Assembly: GCA_035275285.1 (NCBI GenBank)
Contig: DATENA010000271.1
Coordinates: forward strand, 107,656-171,655
DNA: 64,000 nt
DNA from: Chersky-265 sp035275285
Lineage (GTDB): Bacteria; Fibrobacterota; Fibrobacteria; UBA11236
Direction of reading: 5' to 3'
The notes beneath the pieces were generated by a model that saw only the letters and a program-made list of their open reading frames with translations, had not been told where the DNA came from and did no database searches. Shown here one piece after another: positions 8,421-17,555 of the stretch. The translations under genes and the position numbers were made by a program. How positions within the stretch are numbered: position 1 is the stretch's first letter; the number at the start of each line of letters is the position of its first letter.

Positions 8421-9088
8421 AACGGGGGAGGCGCGCCCCCCGCGCACGCGGCCCCGGGGGTAGCCCGGGTGTTACCTTGATCGAACTCTTGATCGCCATC
8501 TCCCTGTCCGCCATGATCGTCGGCATGGCCATGGCCCTGTTCAAGGACGCGGGGACCGCCGCGCGGCTGGGGCGGAACCGCCGCGACGCCGCCTTCCAGG
8601 CCCAGGCCATGTTCGTCTCCCTGAGCAACAACCTCATGGCCGGGCGCGGCATCTTGCGCCTGGGACCCGGGCGCCTGGACGTCCTGAACGCGCGCAACCG
8701 CAGGGTGGAATATGCCTGGGAGGACTCCACTTTGACCGTGAACGGCAAGCCCTGGAATTTCCGTCTGGCTTCCCTGGCGGTGGAACCGGAGGGTCCCATG
8801 CGGCCAGATTGGAAGGGGTTTGCCGGAGAGTCGCCCTGGGACCTGGACAGCCTGGACGGAAACCGGGACGGCGCCATCGATTTCGAGGAACTGGACCGGG
8901 ACCGCAGCGGCCAATTGGAACCGGAGGAGTGCCGTTTCATCGCCCGCATCCGGATCACCCTGATCACGGTGAATCGAGGCGTCACGGCGACGCAGACCTG
9001 CGTGGTCCACCCTCGCAACCGCGTTCCCGCGGCGGCCGGAGAAGAGGCCGAAGAGGTCCTGGAGTCCGGAGGGATTCCCGAACCCTAG
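8411..9088 (+). CDS. Minor pseudopilin (GspJ/PilW-like) with paired EF-hand loops
   Basis: The 225-residue protein has a prepilin motif SPGVTLIELLIAI with Gly20 before Val21 and Glu25 at +5. Two adjacent calcium-binding loops are visible: DGNRDGAIDFEE at residues 149-160 and DRDRSGQLEPEE at 162-173. Both have acidic or oxygen ligands at loop positions 1, 3, 5, 9 and 12 and Gly at 6. Calcium is known to matter for the major pseudopilin GspG, but EF-hands in a GspJ-like protein are unusual. It overlaps the previous gene by ten bases. The next gene begins after a gap. Confidence 0.75.
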   Translation: MVLKRGRRAPRARGPGGSPGVTLIELLIAISLSAMIVGMAMALFKDAGTAARLGRNRRDAAFQAQAMFVSLSNNLMAGRGILRLGPGRLDVLNARNRRVEYAWEDSTLTVNGKPWNFRLASLAVEPEGPMRPDWKGFAGESPWDLDSLDGNRDGAIDFEELDRDRSGQLEPEECRFIARIRITLITVNRGVTATQTCVVHPRNRVPAAAGEEAEEVLESGGIPEP

Positions 9089-9256
9089 CGCCGTCCCGCC
9101 GTTTCCCGGCGTAACCATCGGCTGAACCCTGCCTTGAAATGCCCGGAACGGGGTTCATCTGTCCGATTTTTGTTATTTTCCGGGGGCTTTCAAAGTCCGG
9201 CCTGCGCCCCGCGTTCTCCGATGCGCTGCGACCCTGGAAGGAAAGGATTGTCCGCA

Positions 9257-10741
9257 TTGGATGAATTGGCTCTCAACCCGGCCTTGCTCGACGAAGTGGG
9301 ACGGGATATCTGCATCCGCTGCCGGACCTATCCCGTGGCGTCCGCCGGCAACGTATTGTTCTTCGCGGCCCAGAACGTGAACGATGAGCTGCTGCGGGAA
9401 GCGCTGCAATTGCGCTCCGGCAAGGACGTGGAATTCCGCAAAGCGGACGGCCCGACCCTGGAATACCAGATCAAACGGATCAGCGGCAAGGCGGGGGCCC
9501 TGGAAGAAGGCGGCATCCTCTCGGATCTGATCAAATCCGAGGTGTCCATCCAGGAAGGTTCCTCCCTGGAGGAAATCAAGAAGAAGAGCCAGAGCGAACC
9601 CGTCATCAAGCTGGTCAACAACCTGGTGAACCAGGCCATCCTGGAAATCGCCACGGACATCCATATCGAACCGGGCGAGAACCTGGTGAAGGTCCGCTAC
9701 CGCAAGGACGGCATGCTCAAGGACAGCATGGAGTTGCCCAAATGGGTGCAGGCGTCCCTGACTTCGCGCATCAAGATCCTGGCCGAGCTGGATATCGCCG
9801 AGAAACGCCTGCCCCAGGACGGCCGCATCAAGTGGCAGCACGAAGGCGAGGCCATCGACATGCGCGTGAGCACGCTGCCCACCCGGGTGGGCGAGAAGGT
9901 GGTGATCCGCATCCTCAAGCACATGGAAACCGTGGGGAACATGGAGTCCCTGGGGATGTCCGCGGAAGTCTATTCCGTCATCAAGCAGCTCATCCACCGG
10001 CCGCAAGGCATGCTGTTCGTCACCGGTCCCACGGGATCGGGCAAATCCTCCACCTTGTACGCTTCCCTCAAGGAGATCCTCGAGAAGGACATCAACGTAT
10101 CCACCATCGAGGACCCGATCGAATACCGCCTGGAAGGCGCCAACCAGGTGCAGATCAACGACAAAGCGGGACTGACCTTCGCGGGCGCATTGCGCTCCCT
10201 CCTGCGCCAGGACCCGGACGTGATCATGGTGGGCGAAATCCGCGACGAAGAGACCGCCGCCATCGCGGTGCAGGCGGCCCAGACGGGCCATCTGGTCTTT
10301 TCCACCCTGCACACCAATGATGCGGCCTCGGTGGTCACGCGCCTCCTGGACCTGAAGATCAAGCCTTTCCTGATCAGCTCGGCCGTGCTGGGAGTCATGT
10401 CCCAACGGCTGGTCCGCAAGCTCTGCCAGGCCTGCTTCACCATGCAGCCGCCCACGAAGGAGGAAAAGATGTTCCTTCCCATGCTGCCCGCCCTCTGTCC
10501 CACCGCGGTGGGCTGCCCGGCTTGCAACGGCACCGGTTACCGCGGCCGGACCGGCATTTTCGAATTGCTCCAGTTCGATACCCACATCCGGGAAGCCATC
10601 CTGAGCGGAAAGAGCGAGGCGCATATCAAAAAAACCTCGAACTACAAGCAACTGGTCATGGATGGAATGGATAAATTAAAACAGAATATCACCAGCGCCG
10701 GGGAGTTGATCCGCGTGGCGGTAATGGAAGCCCAGACATGA
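9257..10741 (+). CDS. gspE: Type II secretion/type IV pilus assembly ATPase (GspE/PilB family)
   Basis: This cytoplasmic ATPase drives pseudopilus assembly. Visible parts: N-terminal domain, Walker A GPTGSGKSS near residue 257, Asp box, Walker B VIMVGEIRDEE and the His box HLVFSTLHTNDA. A four-cysteine zinc motif (CQAC, then CPAC about 35 residues later) is typical of GspE. The frame is open further upstream, with ATGs at 9134 and 9221 that lack a ribosome-binding site. The TTG at 9257 has GGAAGGAAAGG about 10 nt upstream, so I chose it (494 residues). The ATG at 9221 is the alternative. It overlaps gspD. Confidence 0.92.
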   Translation: MDELALNPALLDEVGRDICIRCRTYPVASAGNVLFFAAQNVNDELLREALQLRSGKDVEFRKADGPTLEYQIKRISGKAGALEEGGILSDLIKSEVSIQEGSSLEEIKKKSQSEPVIKLVNNLVNQAILEIATDIHIEPGENLVKVRYRKDGMLKDSMELPKWVQASLTSRIKILAELDIAEKRLPQDGRIKWQHEGEAIDMRVSTLPTRVGEKVVIRILKHMETVGNMESLGMSAEVYSVIKQLIHRPQGMLFVTGPTGSGKSSTLYASLKEILEKDINVSTIEDPIEYRLEGANQVQINDKAGLTFAGALRSLLRQDPDVIMVGEIRDEETAAIAVQAAQTGHLVFSTLHTNDAASVVTRLLDLKIKPFLISSAVLGVMSQRLVRKLCQACFTMQPPTKEEKMFLPMLPALCPTAVGCPACNGTGYRGRTGIFELLQFDTHIREAILSGKSEAHIKKTSNYKQLVMDGMDKLKQNITSAGELIRVAVMEAQT

Positions 10742-13170
10742 TGAAAATCCTCGTTATCCTAGCCGTCCTCTCCCTGCCCAAGGCCTATTACGCCCAGGAA
10801 CCTTCCGGGGACACGGCCCCTCCGCCGCCGCCGCCTTCCGCCGAAGATCAAAGCCTGATCGCGCCCCCGCCGCCCGCCATGGACCAGCCTCCCCCGCCCG
10901 CCGGGGACTATTACCGGGATGAGAATCCCCGTCCGTTCGTGTCGCAGCCCGGGGAGCCCCGCCAATCCAATCTCGGCGAGCAGGAACGGGAACTGCTCGA
11001 CAAGCACCGGGAAAACGCCGCCCGCGGCAAGGCCGGGCGGGGATTGAAAAAGACCCCGGAAGCCAAGGGCGCGGCCAAGGGAACCGCCAAGCCGGACCAG
11101 GGGTTGCTCAACGTGGACTACGTGGACGAGCCCATCCTGGACGTTCTGCGCGCCATCGCCACCGCCTTCAGGCTGAGCATCATCCCGGACAAGGACCTGG
11201 GAGACGTGAAGGTGACCATCCACCTGGAAAACATCCCCGTGCTGGAAGGCCTGGACAAGCTCTGCAAGTCCCACGGCCTGGAACTGGTCGCGGACGGCAA
11301 CGTGTACCGGGTGCGCAAGACGCGAGAGAACGCCTTCAGCATCATCGAGGTCCGCAACAAGCGCATGAACCTGGACGTCCAGAACCGCCCTGTGAAGGAC
11401 TTCCTCCGCGAGTTCGTGGAGAAGACCAAGATCAACATCGTTCCCGGCCAGGGGCTCAAGGGAACGGTCACGGGACATCTCAAGGACGTGGAGCCCATCG
11501 ACGGGTTCAAGGCCTTGATGGCCGCCAACGATTATGAAGTCCGCCTCAAGAACGGCGTCTACCTGGTCGAGAACGGGGATTCCACGGGGCAGGAGTCCCA
11601 GGGCTTCCGGCGCGGCCGCCGCAACGCCGGGTTCCCGGGGCCCTCCGGGAGCAATACGGACGTGGACGTGCACGAAGGCAAGGTCACCTTGTCCCTGAAC
11701 AACGCCTCCCTGGGGGACGCCATCCGGGAAATCGCCGAACAGGCCGGCATGAACTACACCATCATCGGGGACGTCTCGGGGAACGTGAACGCCCAGCTCA
11801 AGGCCGTGAGCGTGGACGAGGCGTTTTCCTCCCTGCTGCAGGGCACGCGTTATGCGTACATCACCAGGGACGGCACCCTCTTGATAGGGGACCGCAACCC
11901 CAATACGCCTTCCGGCCAGGCCCTTTCCGGCGCCGAGCTCGTATACCTCAAGTACATCAAGGCCGAGAACATCGAAAAGCTGATGCCCAAATCCATCCCC
12001 ATCGAGAACATCAAGGTCATCAAGGAGCAGAACGCCGTCCTCATCTCCGGGACCGGGGACGACATCACCATGGTCAAATCCTTCCTGGACAAGGTGGATC
12101 TGCCCACGCCCCAGGTGCTCATGGAAGTGGTGGTGGTGGAGTACAACCGCGGCAAGGATTCCGAATTCGGGATCGCCCCCGGAAAGACCGGCTACAACGG
12201 CGTGAACGCGTTGATCGAAGGCAGCATGAGCGGCGTCAAGGAAACCGTCAAGAACGGATCCTTCGAGGCCTCCATCGGCATCAAGCCGCCGAATTTCGAT
12301 CTGAGCCTGCGCGCCTTGGAATCCAAGAACCGGGCCAAGATCCTGTCCATGCCCAAGATCACCACCTTGAACGGGAACAAGGCCGAGCTCAAGGTCAACA
12401 AGACCTTCTACTATCAGGTCAGCTCGGTCACCAAGGACGGATTCCAGAACAACGATTTCCGCTCCATCGACGACGGCATCACCATCGAGCTCACCCCCTG
12501 GGTCACCAAGCACGGAGAGGTGAACGTGACCATCAGCCCCAGCATCAAGACCGCCGGCCAGGGTCCGGCCACCTCCCCGCCGCCCATCACCAACCGGTCC
12601 ATCACCACCAACGTCATGCTCATGGACGGGGAGACCATCGCCCTGGGCGGGTTGATCAGTTCGCAGGAAGACAACCGGCGGGAATTCGTCCCGATCCTGG
12701 GCAGCATCCCGGTGCTCGGTTATCTCTTTTCCTGGCGCAAAGCCCTGACCATCACCACGGAGCTGGTCATCTACGTCACCCCGCACATCCTGAATCCGGA
12801 AACCCAGGCGGTCAACCTGGAAGAAGAATTCGAAAACCTGGATCGCCGCTCCGGCTTCCTGAAGAATGCCGACTTCCTGAAATCGAGCAAGCTGGGACCG
12901 ATGAAAAAAGAAGCGGCCCAAAAGGACGAGAAGGAGGCCAAAGACGTGAAACCCGCCCCGGCGGTTCCCGTCGCGCCCGCCAACCCCGCGGCACCGGAAA
13001 CCAAAGCCCCCGCGTCTCCCAAAGCCCCCGCAGTCCCTATGCCCGCCTCGAAGCCGGATTCCGCAAACGCGAAAGCGCCCGTTCCCAAGCCGTTCGCGCC
13101 GTCCGGACGCCCTGTCGTTCCCACCCCGGCCCCGCCCGCCGCCCCGCCGGACACCGCTCGGGGTCGATGA
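10738..13170 (+). CDS. gspD: Secretin (GspD/PilQ family)
   Basis: The secretin forms the outer-membrane gate. The 810-residue protein has a short signal peptide (residues 1-18 or so), a Pro-rich linker, two STN/N0-N1-type modules (near residues 120-200 and 310-390), and the secretin core with its hallmark PILGSIPVLGYLFSWR and the last strands ELVIYVTPHIL near 675-690. A Lys/Ala/Pro-rich tail of about 110 residues follows. It overlaps gspE upstream and the metalloprotease gene downstream by four bases. Whether it belongs to a type II secretion system or a type IV pilus cannot be settled without the missing GspF/GspG genes. Confidence 0.92.
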   Translation: MMKILVILAVLSLPKAYYAQEPSGDTAPPPPPPSAEDQSLIAPPPPAMDQPPPPAGDYYRDENPRPFVSQPGEPRQSNLGEQERELLDKHRENAARGKAGRGLKKTPEAKGAAKGTAKPDQGLLNVDYVDEPILDVLRAIATAFRLSIIPDKDLGDVKVTIHLENIPVLEGLDKLCKSHGLELVADGNVYRVRKTRENAFSIIEVRNKRMNLDVQNRPVKDFLREFVEKTKINIVPGQGLKGTVTGHLKDVEPIDGFKALMAANDYEVRLKNGVYLVENGDSTGQESQGFRRGRRNAGFPGPSGSNTDVDVHEGKVTLSLNNASLGDAIREIAEQAGMNYTIIGDVSGNVNAQLKAVSVDEAFSSLLQGTRYAYITRDGTLLIGDRNPNTPSGQALSGAELVYLKYIKAENIEKLMPKSIPIENIKVIKEQNAVLISGTGDDITMVKSFLDKVDLPTPQVLMEVVVVEYNRGKDSEFGIAPGKTGYNGVNALIEGSMSGVKETVKNGSFEASIGIKPPNFDLSLRALESKNRAKILSMPKITTLNGNKAELKVNKTFYYQVSSVTKDGFQNNDFRSIDDGITIELTPWVTKHGEVNVTISPSIKTAGQGPATSPPPITNRSITTNVMLMDGETIALGGLISSQEDNRREFVPILGSIPVLGYLFSWRKALTITTELVIYVTPHILNPETQAVNLEEEFENLDRRSGFLKNADFLKSSKLGPMKKEAAQKDEKEAKDVKPAPAVPVAPANPAAPETKAPASPKAPAVPMPASKPDSANAKAPVPKPFAPSGRPVVPTPAPPAAPPDTARGR

Positions 13171-14177
13171 AACGGCCCGGGTCCAGCCGCACGGGAAGCT
13201 CAGACTCCAGGGGTAACCCCGGCCATAAGGGAAACCGGACCGCCCTGGCGGGAATCGTTTCCTTTTTCCGGCAATTGTCCCTATTCGACGCCGTGCCCCC
13301 GGAACCGGCCGCGCCTGCGGCCCTCTCCCGGGCCCCGGAGGCCGCCTTGAAGGGATCCGTCGCCTCCCAGCCGGATCCGCATCCCCGGCCGCAACCGGCT
13401 TCGTCCGGATCGCTCGCTTCCGCCGCGCCCTCCTTCGCCGAACTCTGCCGCGGTCCCTATGCCCATATCCAGGTGGTCCCCGGGAAAAGGCTCTGGGAAA
13501 GCTGGCGCGTCGCCTGGACGCGCAGAAACGAGGCCCTGCGCCTGGACGTTCCCGCCATCCTGGAAGAGTCGCCGCGCACCGTCAAGGAAGCCGTCCTGGA
13601 ATGGTCCGTGCTGGTCACGCGCCGCGGCGGCAAGCGGGACCCCGTCCTGCGAGCGCGCCGTTCCGACCTGGAATCCCTCATCCGCGATCACCTGCGCGCG
13701 CCCGGCGGCGCGGTTCCATCCCGCGCCGCGGAAAAGCGGCTGGCCCGCAACCGCCGCAAGGTGGAACGCCTGCAGCCGCAAGGAACCCACCATGATCTGG
13801 ACGCCGCCTTCCGCGCCGTGAACGCACGTTACTTCGCGGGTACCCTCCAGGCCCGCCTCACCTGGTCCGCGCGCCTGGGGGGCCTTTCCACCCATTGCCT
13901 GGCGCAGGACGGGGAAGGCGCGACCTATCACCTGATTTCCATCAGCCGCGGCTATGACGACCCGGAGGTGACCCCGGAGATCCTGGGCGGGGTCGTTTAC
14001 CACGAATGCCTGCACATCGTCATCCCGCCGCGCCGGGAAGGCGGACGCAGGGTGGTGCACGGTCCGGACTTCCGCCGGCGCGAACGCGAATACGACCATT
14101 TCGAGGCCTGGAGGAAGTGGCACAGGTATGGGCTGCCGAGGGTGTTGAGGCGGTTGGGGAAGAGGAAGAGTCGTTGA
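13167..14177 (+). CDS. SprT-like zinc metalloprotease
   Basis: The 336-residue protein has a zinc-binding HECLH at residues 279-283 inside VVYHECLHIVIPP, and a downstream HGPDFRRREREY that supplies the third ligand. This is the SprT/Spartan-type layout, found in small DNA-protein crosslink or uncharacterised peptidases. The preceding part (about 210-275: LDAAFRAVNARYFAGTL, LISISRGYDDPE) matches the family. The first 80 residues are low-complexity and disordered. It overlaps the secretin gene by four bases but no link to secretion is implied. Confidence 0.8.
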   Translation: MKRPGSSRTGSSDSRGNPGHKGNRTALAGIVSFFRQLSLFDAVPPEPAAPAALSRAPEAALKGSVASQPDPHPRPQPASSGSLASAAPSFAELCRGPYAHIQVVPGKRLWESWRVAWTRRNEALRLDVPAILEESPRTVKEAVLEWSVLVTRRGGKRDPVLRARRSDLESLIRDHLRAPGGAVPSRAAEKRLARNRRKVERLQPQGTHHDLDAAFRAVNARYFAGTLQARLTWSARLGGLSTHCLAQDGEGATYHLISISRGYDDPEVTPEILGGVVYHECLHIVIPPRREGGRRVVHGPDFRRREREYDHFEAWRKWHRYGLPRVLRRLGKRKSR

Positions 14178-14270
14178 GGTAAGGGTAGTACGGATAGAAG
14201 CGGAGCGCTTCGTCAGGAAGATCCAGTCGGGGGTAAGGGCAAAAGCCGCGAGCCTACCGCTTCGCCCCTC

Positions 14271-14330
14271 GGGGTCGGGAGTTGAATACGAAGAATCTTC
14301 CGTATTCAACTCCCGACCCCCGACTCCCGA
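14271..14330. repeat. Intergenic inverted repeat with TCGGGAG arms
   Basis: A perfect 20-bp inverted repeat (14271-14290 against 14301-14320) with a 10-nt loop lies between convergent genes. It is followed by another copy of the CGACTCCCGAC unit. It could serve as a transcription terminator for both sides, but there is no T-run. The same GGGAGTC unit recurs as tandem copies at 56720-56839. Confidence 0.85.
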
Positions 14331-14389
14331 CGTGATGCGGTTCAAACGCTCCTCCGCGTCAAATCCGCACCCACCCAGTCCCGCATCTC

Positions 14390-15115
14390 TTAGACTCCGC
14401 CCTCGGCCCCTCCTTTCCTCACCCTCATCACGCATCTGTAAATCGGCTTCCCTTGCTTGCGGTATTTCTTCTCGAAGTTCGTCATGATCCCTTCGGTGGG
14501 TTCCGCGTCCGGGTCCGCCATTTCCAGCCAGGGCAGGGACGCGAACAGTTCCTGGGCTTCGGCGTTGTATTCCTGGTGGTCCGTGCCCCAGTGGAAATGC
14601 GCGTCCGGCAGGGCCGTGCGCAGCACCTGGGCCATGAAAGGATGCGCCATCAGGCGATTCTTATGATGCCGTTTCTTGGGCCAGGGATCGGGGAAATACA
14701 TGTGGAAGGCGCGCACGGAGGCCTCGGGAAGGAAATCCCGGAAGAAGTAGAAGGCGTCCCCGAGCAGCACCCGCGCATGGGGGAGATGGGGCCGCTTGAC
14801 CAGGCGCCGGGCGGCCATGCAGGCGATTTCCGGCTCCCATTCCAAGCCCACGAAGGGATAGTCCGGATGCTTTTCGCAGTACTCCACCAGGAACCCGCCC
14901 TTGCCGCAGCCGATCTCGATTTCGATGGGGCCCGGTTTCCCGAAGAATGCTTCCATGGAAATGGGGGTGAAGACGGGAACGCCGTCCGGGGCCAGTAGGG
15001 GATGCCTGCCGTCCGCCTGTTTGCGGATGCGCAGATGGTAATATCCCGGCAGGTCGGTGGAGGGCTGAAGGCTGCGGAGGAATTCGTACGATGGCAGGCC
15101 GGGAGGAAGGGACAT
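14390..15115 (-). CDS. trmB: tRNA (guanine-N7-)-methyltransferase TrmB
   Basis: TrmB methylates G46 in the variable loop of tRNAs using SAM. The roughly 241-residue protein shows the SAM motif EIGCGKGGFL, then FVGLEWE, the family signature YFPDPWPKKRHHKNR, and GTDHQEYN. I chose the ATG at 15115 because the protein family begins near there. An upstream in-frame ATG at 15154 would add 13 residues encoded by a simple-sequence repeat. It faces gatB divergently across that repeat. Confidence 0.93.
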   Translation of the reverse strand: MSLPPGLPSYEFLRSLQPSTDLPGYYHLRIRKQADGRHPLLAPDGVPVFTPISMEAFFGKPGPIEIEIGCGKGGFLVEYCEKHPDYPFVGLEWEPEIACMAARRLVKRPHLPHARVLLGDAFYFFRDFLPEASVRAFHMYFPDPWPKKRHHKNRLMAHPFMAQVLRTALPDAHFHWGTDHQEYNAEAQELFASLPWLEMADPDAEPTEGIMTNFEKKYRKQGKPIYRCVMRVRKGGAEGGV

Positions 15116-15133
15116 TGGGAGCTTTCGGGAGAG

Positions 15134-15273
15134 AGTGCAAAATTCAAAGTGCAAAATTCAAAATGCAAAATGGGAAGAAACGGCCCCCACGTCAAATGGA
15201 CCGGACCCGCCCATCCGGCACATGACCGACCCCTTGACTTTGAATTTTGCACTTTGCACTTTGACTTTTGACT
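15134..15273. repeat. Intergenic inverted repeat of GCAAAATTCAAA units
   Basis: The left arm (15134-15170) consists of tandem GTGCAAAATTCAAA-like units, and the right arm (15234-15273) contains their reverse complement, TTTGAATTTTGCAC. A GC-rich loop of about 60 bp separates them. It lies between divergent trmB and gatB, in a strikingly AT-rich stretch, and can form an imperfect hairpin. Confidence 0.8.
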
Positions 15274-15312
15274 TCCCCCGATCCTTCCCCTGACGGCTTC
15301 CCTCCGTTTTTT

Positions 15313-15318
15313 TACCTT
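15313..15318 (+). promoter_or_regulatory. Candidate -10 box of gatB, 7 nt before the start codon
   Basis: TACCTT at 15313-15318 ends 7 nt before the gatB ATG at 15326, and a weak TGACGG at 15291-15296 could be the -35 (16-bp spacer). No ribosome-binding site is present, as in a leaderless transcript. Confidence 0.35.
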
Positions 15319-15325
15319 ATTCCGC

Positions 15326-16777
15326 ATGCCCTATAGCGTAGTCATCGGTCTGGAAGTCCATGCCCAGCTTTCCACGAACACCAAGATGTTCTGCGGATGC
15401 AGGGTGGAGTTCGGCGCGGAACCCAATACCCTGGTCTGTCCCGTATGCCTGGGGATGCCCGGCACCTTGCCCATGCCCAACGCCAAGGCGGTCGAGTACG
15501 CCATCAAGATGGGGCTGGCCTGCGGCGCCCGCATCGACACCAAGGCCATGTGGACCCGCAAGAATTATTTCTATCCCGATCTGCCCAAAGGGTATCAGAT
15601 CACCCAGCAGGGCGAGAACGCCTTGTACGATCGGCCCATCTGCACCAAGGGCCATCTGGACATCGACCTGGACGACGGCACGCGCAAGCGCATCGGCCTG
15701 ACCCGGATCCACATGGAAGAGGACGCGGGCAAGCTCATCCACGACCTCACCGTGGCGGATTCCCTGTTCGACGCCAACCGCTGCGGCACCCCGTTGATCG
15801 AAATCGTTTCCGATCCGGACCTGCGTTCGCCCCGGGAAGCCTACCTGTACCTGGAGAAGCTCAAGCAGATCCTCGAGTACCTGGAAATCTGCGATGCCAA
15901 CATGGAGCGCGGCAACCTGCGCTGCGATGCCAACGTGTCCCTGCGCAAGGACGAGTTCTCGCCTTTCGGCAACCGCGTCGAGCTGAAGAACATGAATTCC
16001 TTCCACAACATCGAGAAGGCCCTGGAATCGGAAATCGAGCTCCAGGCCATGCTGCTCGACAGGGGAGAGACCGTTCCCAAGCAGACCAAGCGCTGGGACG
16101 TGGCCCGCGGCGTCACGGTGGCGACCCGCACCAAGGAAGAGGCGCACGATTACCGTTATTTCCCCGAGCCGGACCTGGTCCGCATCAACGTGGACTGGAA
16201 GAGCGTCGAGCAGATCCAGGCCGCCCTTCCGGAGCTTCCGGAAGCCCGCCGCAAACGCTACGTGGAGGAATACGGCATCCCCCCGTATGACGCGGCCGTG
16301 CTCACTTCGGACAAGCCGGTGTCCCAGTTCTATGAGCGCGTCTGCGCGGTCACGGCCGATAAGAAGGCCGCCTCCAACTGGGTCATGGGCGAAGTGCTGC
16401 GCGTGGTCAAAGAGCAGAGCCTGAGCGTATGGGATCTCAAGTTCACTCCGGAGCATCTGGGCGAACTGATCAACCTGATCCTCGCGGGAACCATTTCCGG
16501 CAAGATCGCCAAGACGGTTTTCGAGGACATGCTGGCCGAGGGAAAGGCGCCGGGCCGGATCGTCCAGGACAAGAACCTGGTGGTCATCAACGATTCCGGC
16601 GCCATCGAGGGATTCATCCGGGATGTCCTCGCCAAGAACCAGGATTCCGTAGTCGCCTACAAAGGCGGCAAGGTCAAATTGCTGGGCTTCTTCGTGGGCC
16701 AGGTGATGAAAATCAGCGGCGGCAAGGCCAGCCCGGACCAGGTCAATCAGCTCTTGAAAAAGCATCTGGAAGCGTAA
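15326..16777 (+). CDS. gatB: Asp/Glu-tRNA amidotransferase subunit B
   Basis: GatB is the kinase and tRNA-binding subunit of the GatCAB complex, which turns misacylated Glu-tRNA(Gln) or Asp-tRNA(Asn) into Gln- or Asn-tRNA. The 483-residue protein matches GatB throughout: VIGLEVHAQL at the start, CPVCLGMPGTLP, NYFYPDLPKGYQI, IHMEEDAGK, HDYRYFPEPDL, and the C-terminal YqeY-like tail. No gatA or gatC is in the window. A tRNA-Gln gene is present at 43874, which shows that tRNA-Gln exists as a target. Confidence 0.97.
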   Translation: MPYSVVIGLEVHAQLSTNTKMFCGCRVEFGAEPNTLVCPVCLGMPGTLPMPNAKAVEYAIKMGLACGARIDTKAMWTRKNYFYPDLPKGYQITQQGENALYDRPICTKGHLDIDLDDGTRKRIGLTRIHMEEDAGKLIHDLTVADSLFDANRCGTPLIEIVSDPDLRSPREAYLYLEKLKQILEYLEICDANMERGNLRCDANVSLRKDEFSPFGNRVELKNMNSFHNIEKALESEIELQAMLLDRGETVPKQTKRWDVARGVTVATRTKEEAHDYRYFPEPDLVRINVDWKSVEQIQAALPELPEARRKRYVEEYGIPPYDAAVLTSDKPVSQFYERVCAVTADKKAASNWVMGEVLRVVKEQSLSVWDLKFTPEHLGELINLILAGTISGKIAKTVFEDMLAEGKAPGRIVQDKNLVVINDSGAIEGFIRDVLAKNQDSVVAYKGGKVKLLGFFVGQVMKISGGKASPDQVNQLLKKHLEA

Positions 16778-16781
16778 GCGG

Positions 16782-17102
16782 ATGCGGGCCTTGCTCATCC
16801 TGGTCCTGCCAGCGATGCTCATGGCCCAGGGCGTTTCCGCCCCTTCCGATTCCAAAACCATTTCCCCGCCGTCCCAGGCCCAAGCATCCCAACCTCCCAC
16901 CCCGGCCAAGGATTCGGCCTCCCTGAAAGCCATGCCATCGGGCAAGGATTCCCTGGCCTTGGCTCCTCCCAAGTCCAGGAGCGACACGGTGATAGTGGTC
17001 AAGCACGGCTTCAATCATCGCGAACAAATCATCACCGGAAGCGTGATTATGAGCTGCCTGGCGCTCATGCTGGTGACCATGAATAACTACAATCCGAGGT
17101 GA
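16782..17102 (+). CDS. Small secreted or membrane-anchored protein of unknown function
   Basis: The 106-residue protein starts 4 bp after gatB. Residues 1-19 are a signal peptide or anchor (ALLILVLPAMLMAQGVS), followed by a Pro/Ser/Lys-rich linker (20-65) and a C-terminal hydrophobic helix (IITGSVIMSCLALMLVTM). No family is recognised. It may be translated with gatB. Confidence 0.55.
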   Translation: MRALLILVLPAMLMAQGVSAPSDSKTISPPSQAQASQPPTPAKDSASLKAMPSGKDSLALAPPKSRSDTVIVVKHGFNHREQIITGSVIMSCLALMLVTMNNYNPR

Positions 17103-17130
17103 AAATTCCCTAAATGGGGTGGGGAATGGA

Positions 17131-17158
17131 TTGAATTCCGGCCGGGTTTATCTATATT
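17131..17158 (+). promoter_or_regulatory. Candidate promoter of rho with a long leader
   Basis: TTGAAT at 17131-17136 and TATATT at 17153-17158 are separated by 16 bp. Transcription from here would give a leader of about 390 nt before the rho start at 17556. The gap 17103-17555 has no convincing gene; a 92-codon frame at 17305-17583 lacks any recognisable family and overlaps rho. Long leaders are known to mediate autoregulation of rho in other bacteria, which is a plausible role here. Confidence 0.5.
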
Positions 17159-17555
17159 ATGAGGGGCCACTGAGCTTCAATTCCGCTGTATAGCACTGAA
17201 AAGAGCACGGAAAAAGAACCGAATCAAAGACTCGCTCGTCGAGCACCGGAAAACGCCTTTACCACACGCTTTTCGTTGCTTCGCGTCCAGACAAATGGCT
17301 ATACTTGCCATTGAAGCTTGCCGGTAAAAAGCCAATCCCCTCTTCGACACCGAGTCCGGCAGAGGGGGAACAGTGGAAATCCATCAGGGGTTTTCTGATA
17401 AAAAAATCACGGGCCTCCGGGATGCAAGTCCCCAAGGTTTCGCGAAGGAACCGGAAACCGGGCGGCGGAACCGCCTTCGCGTCATTCCCGAACCATTCGC
17501 ACCCATCCAGATTCCATATGGAAAACGAAAATTCTAACCAACCGAGGGATCTTGA

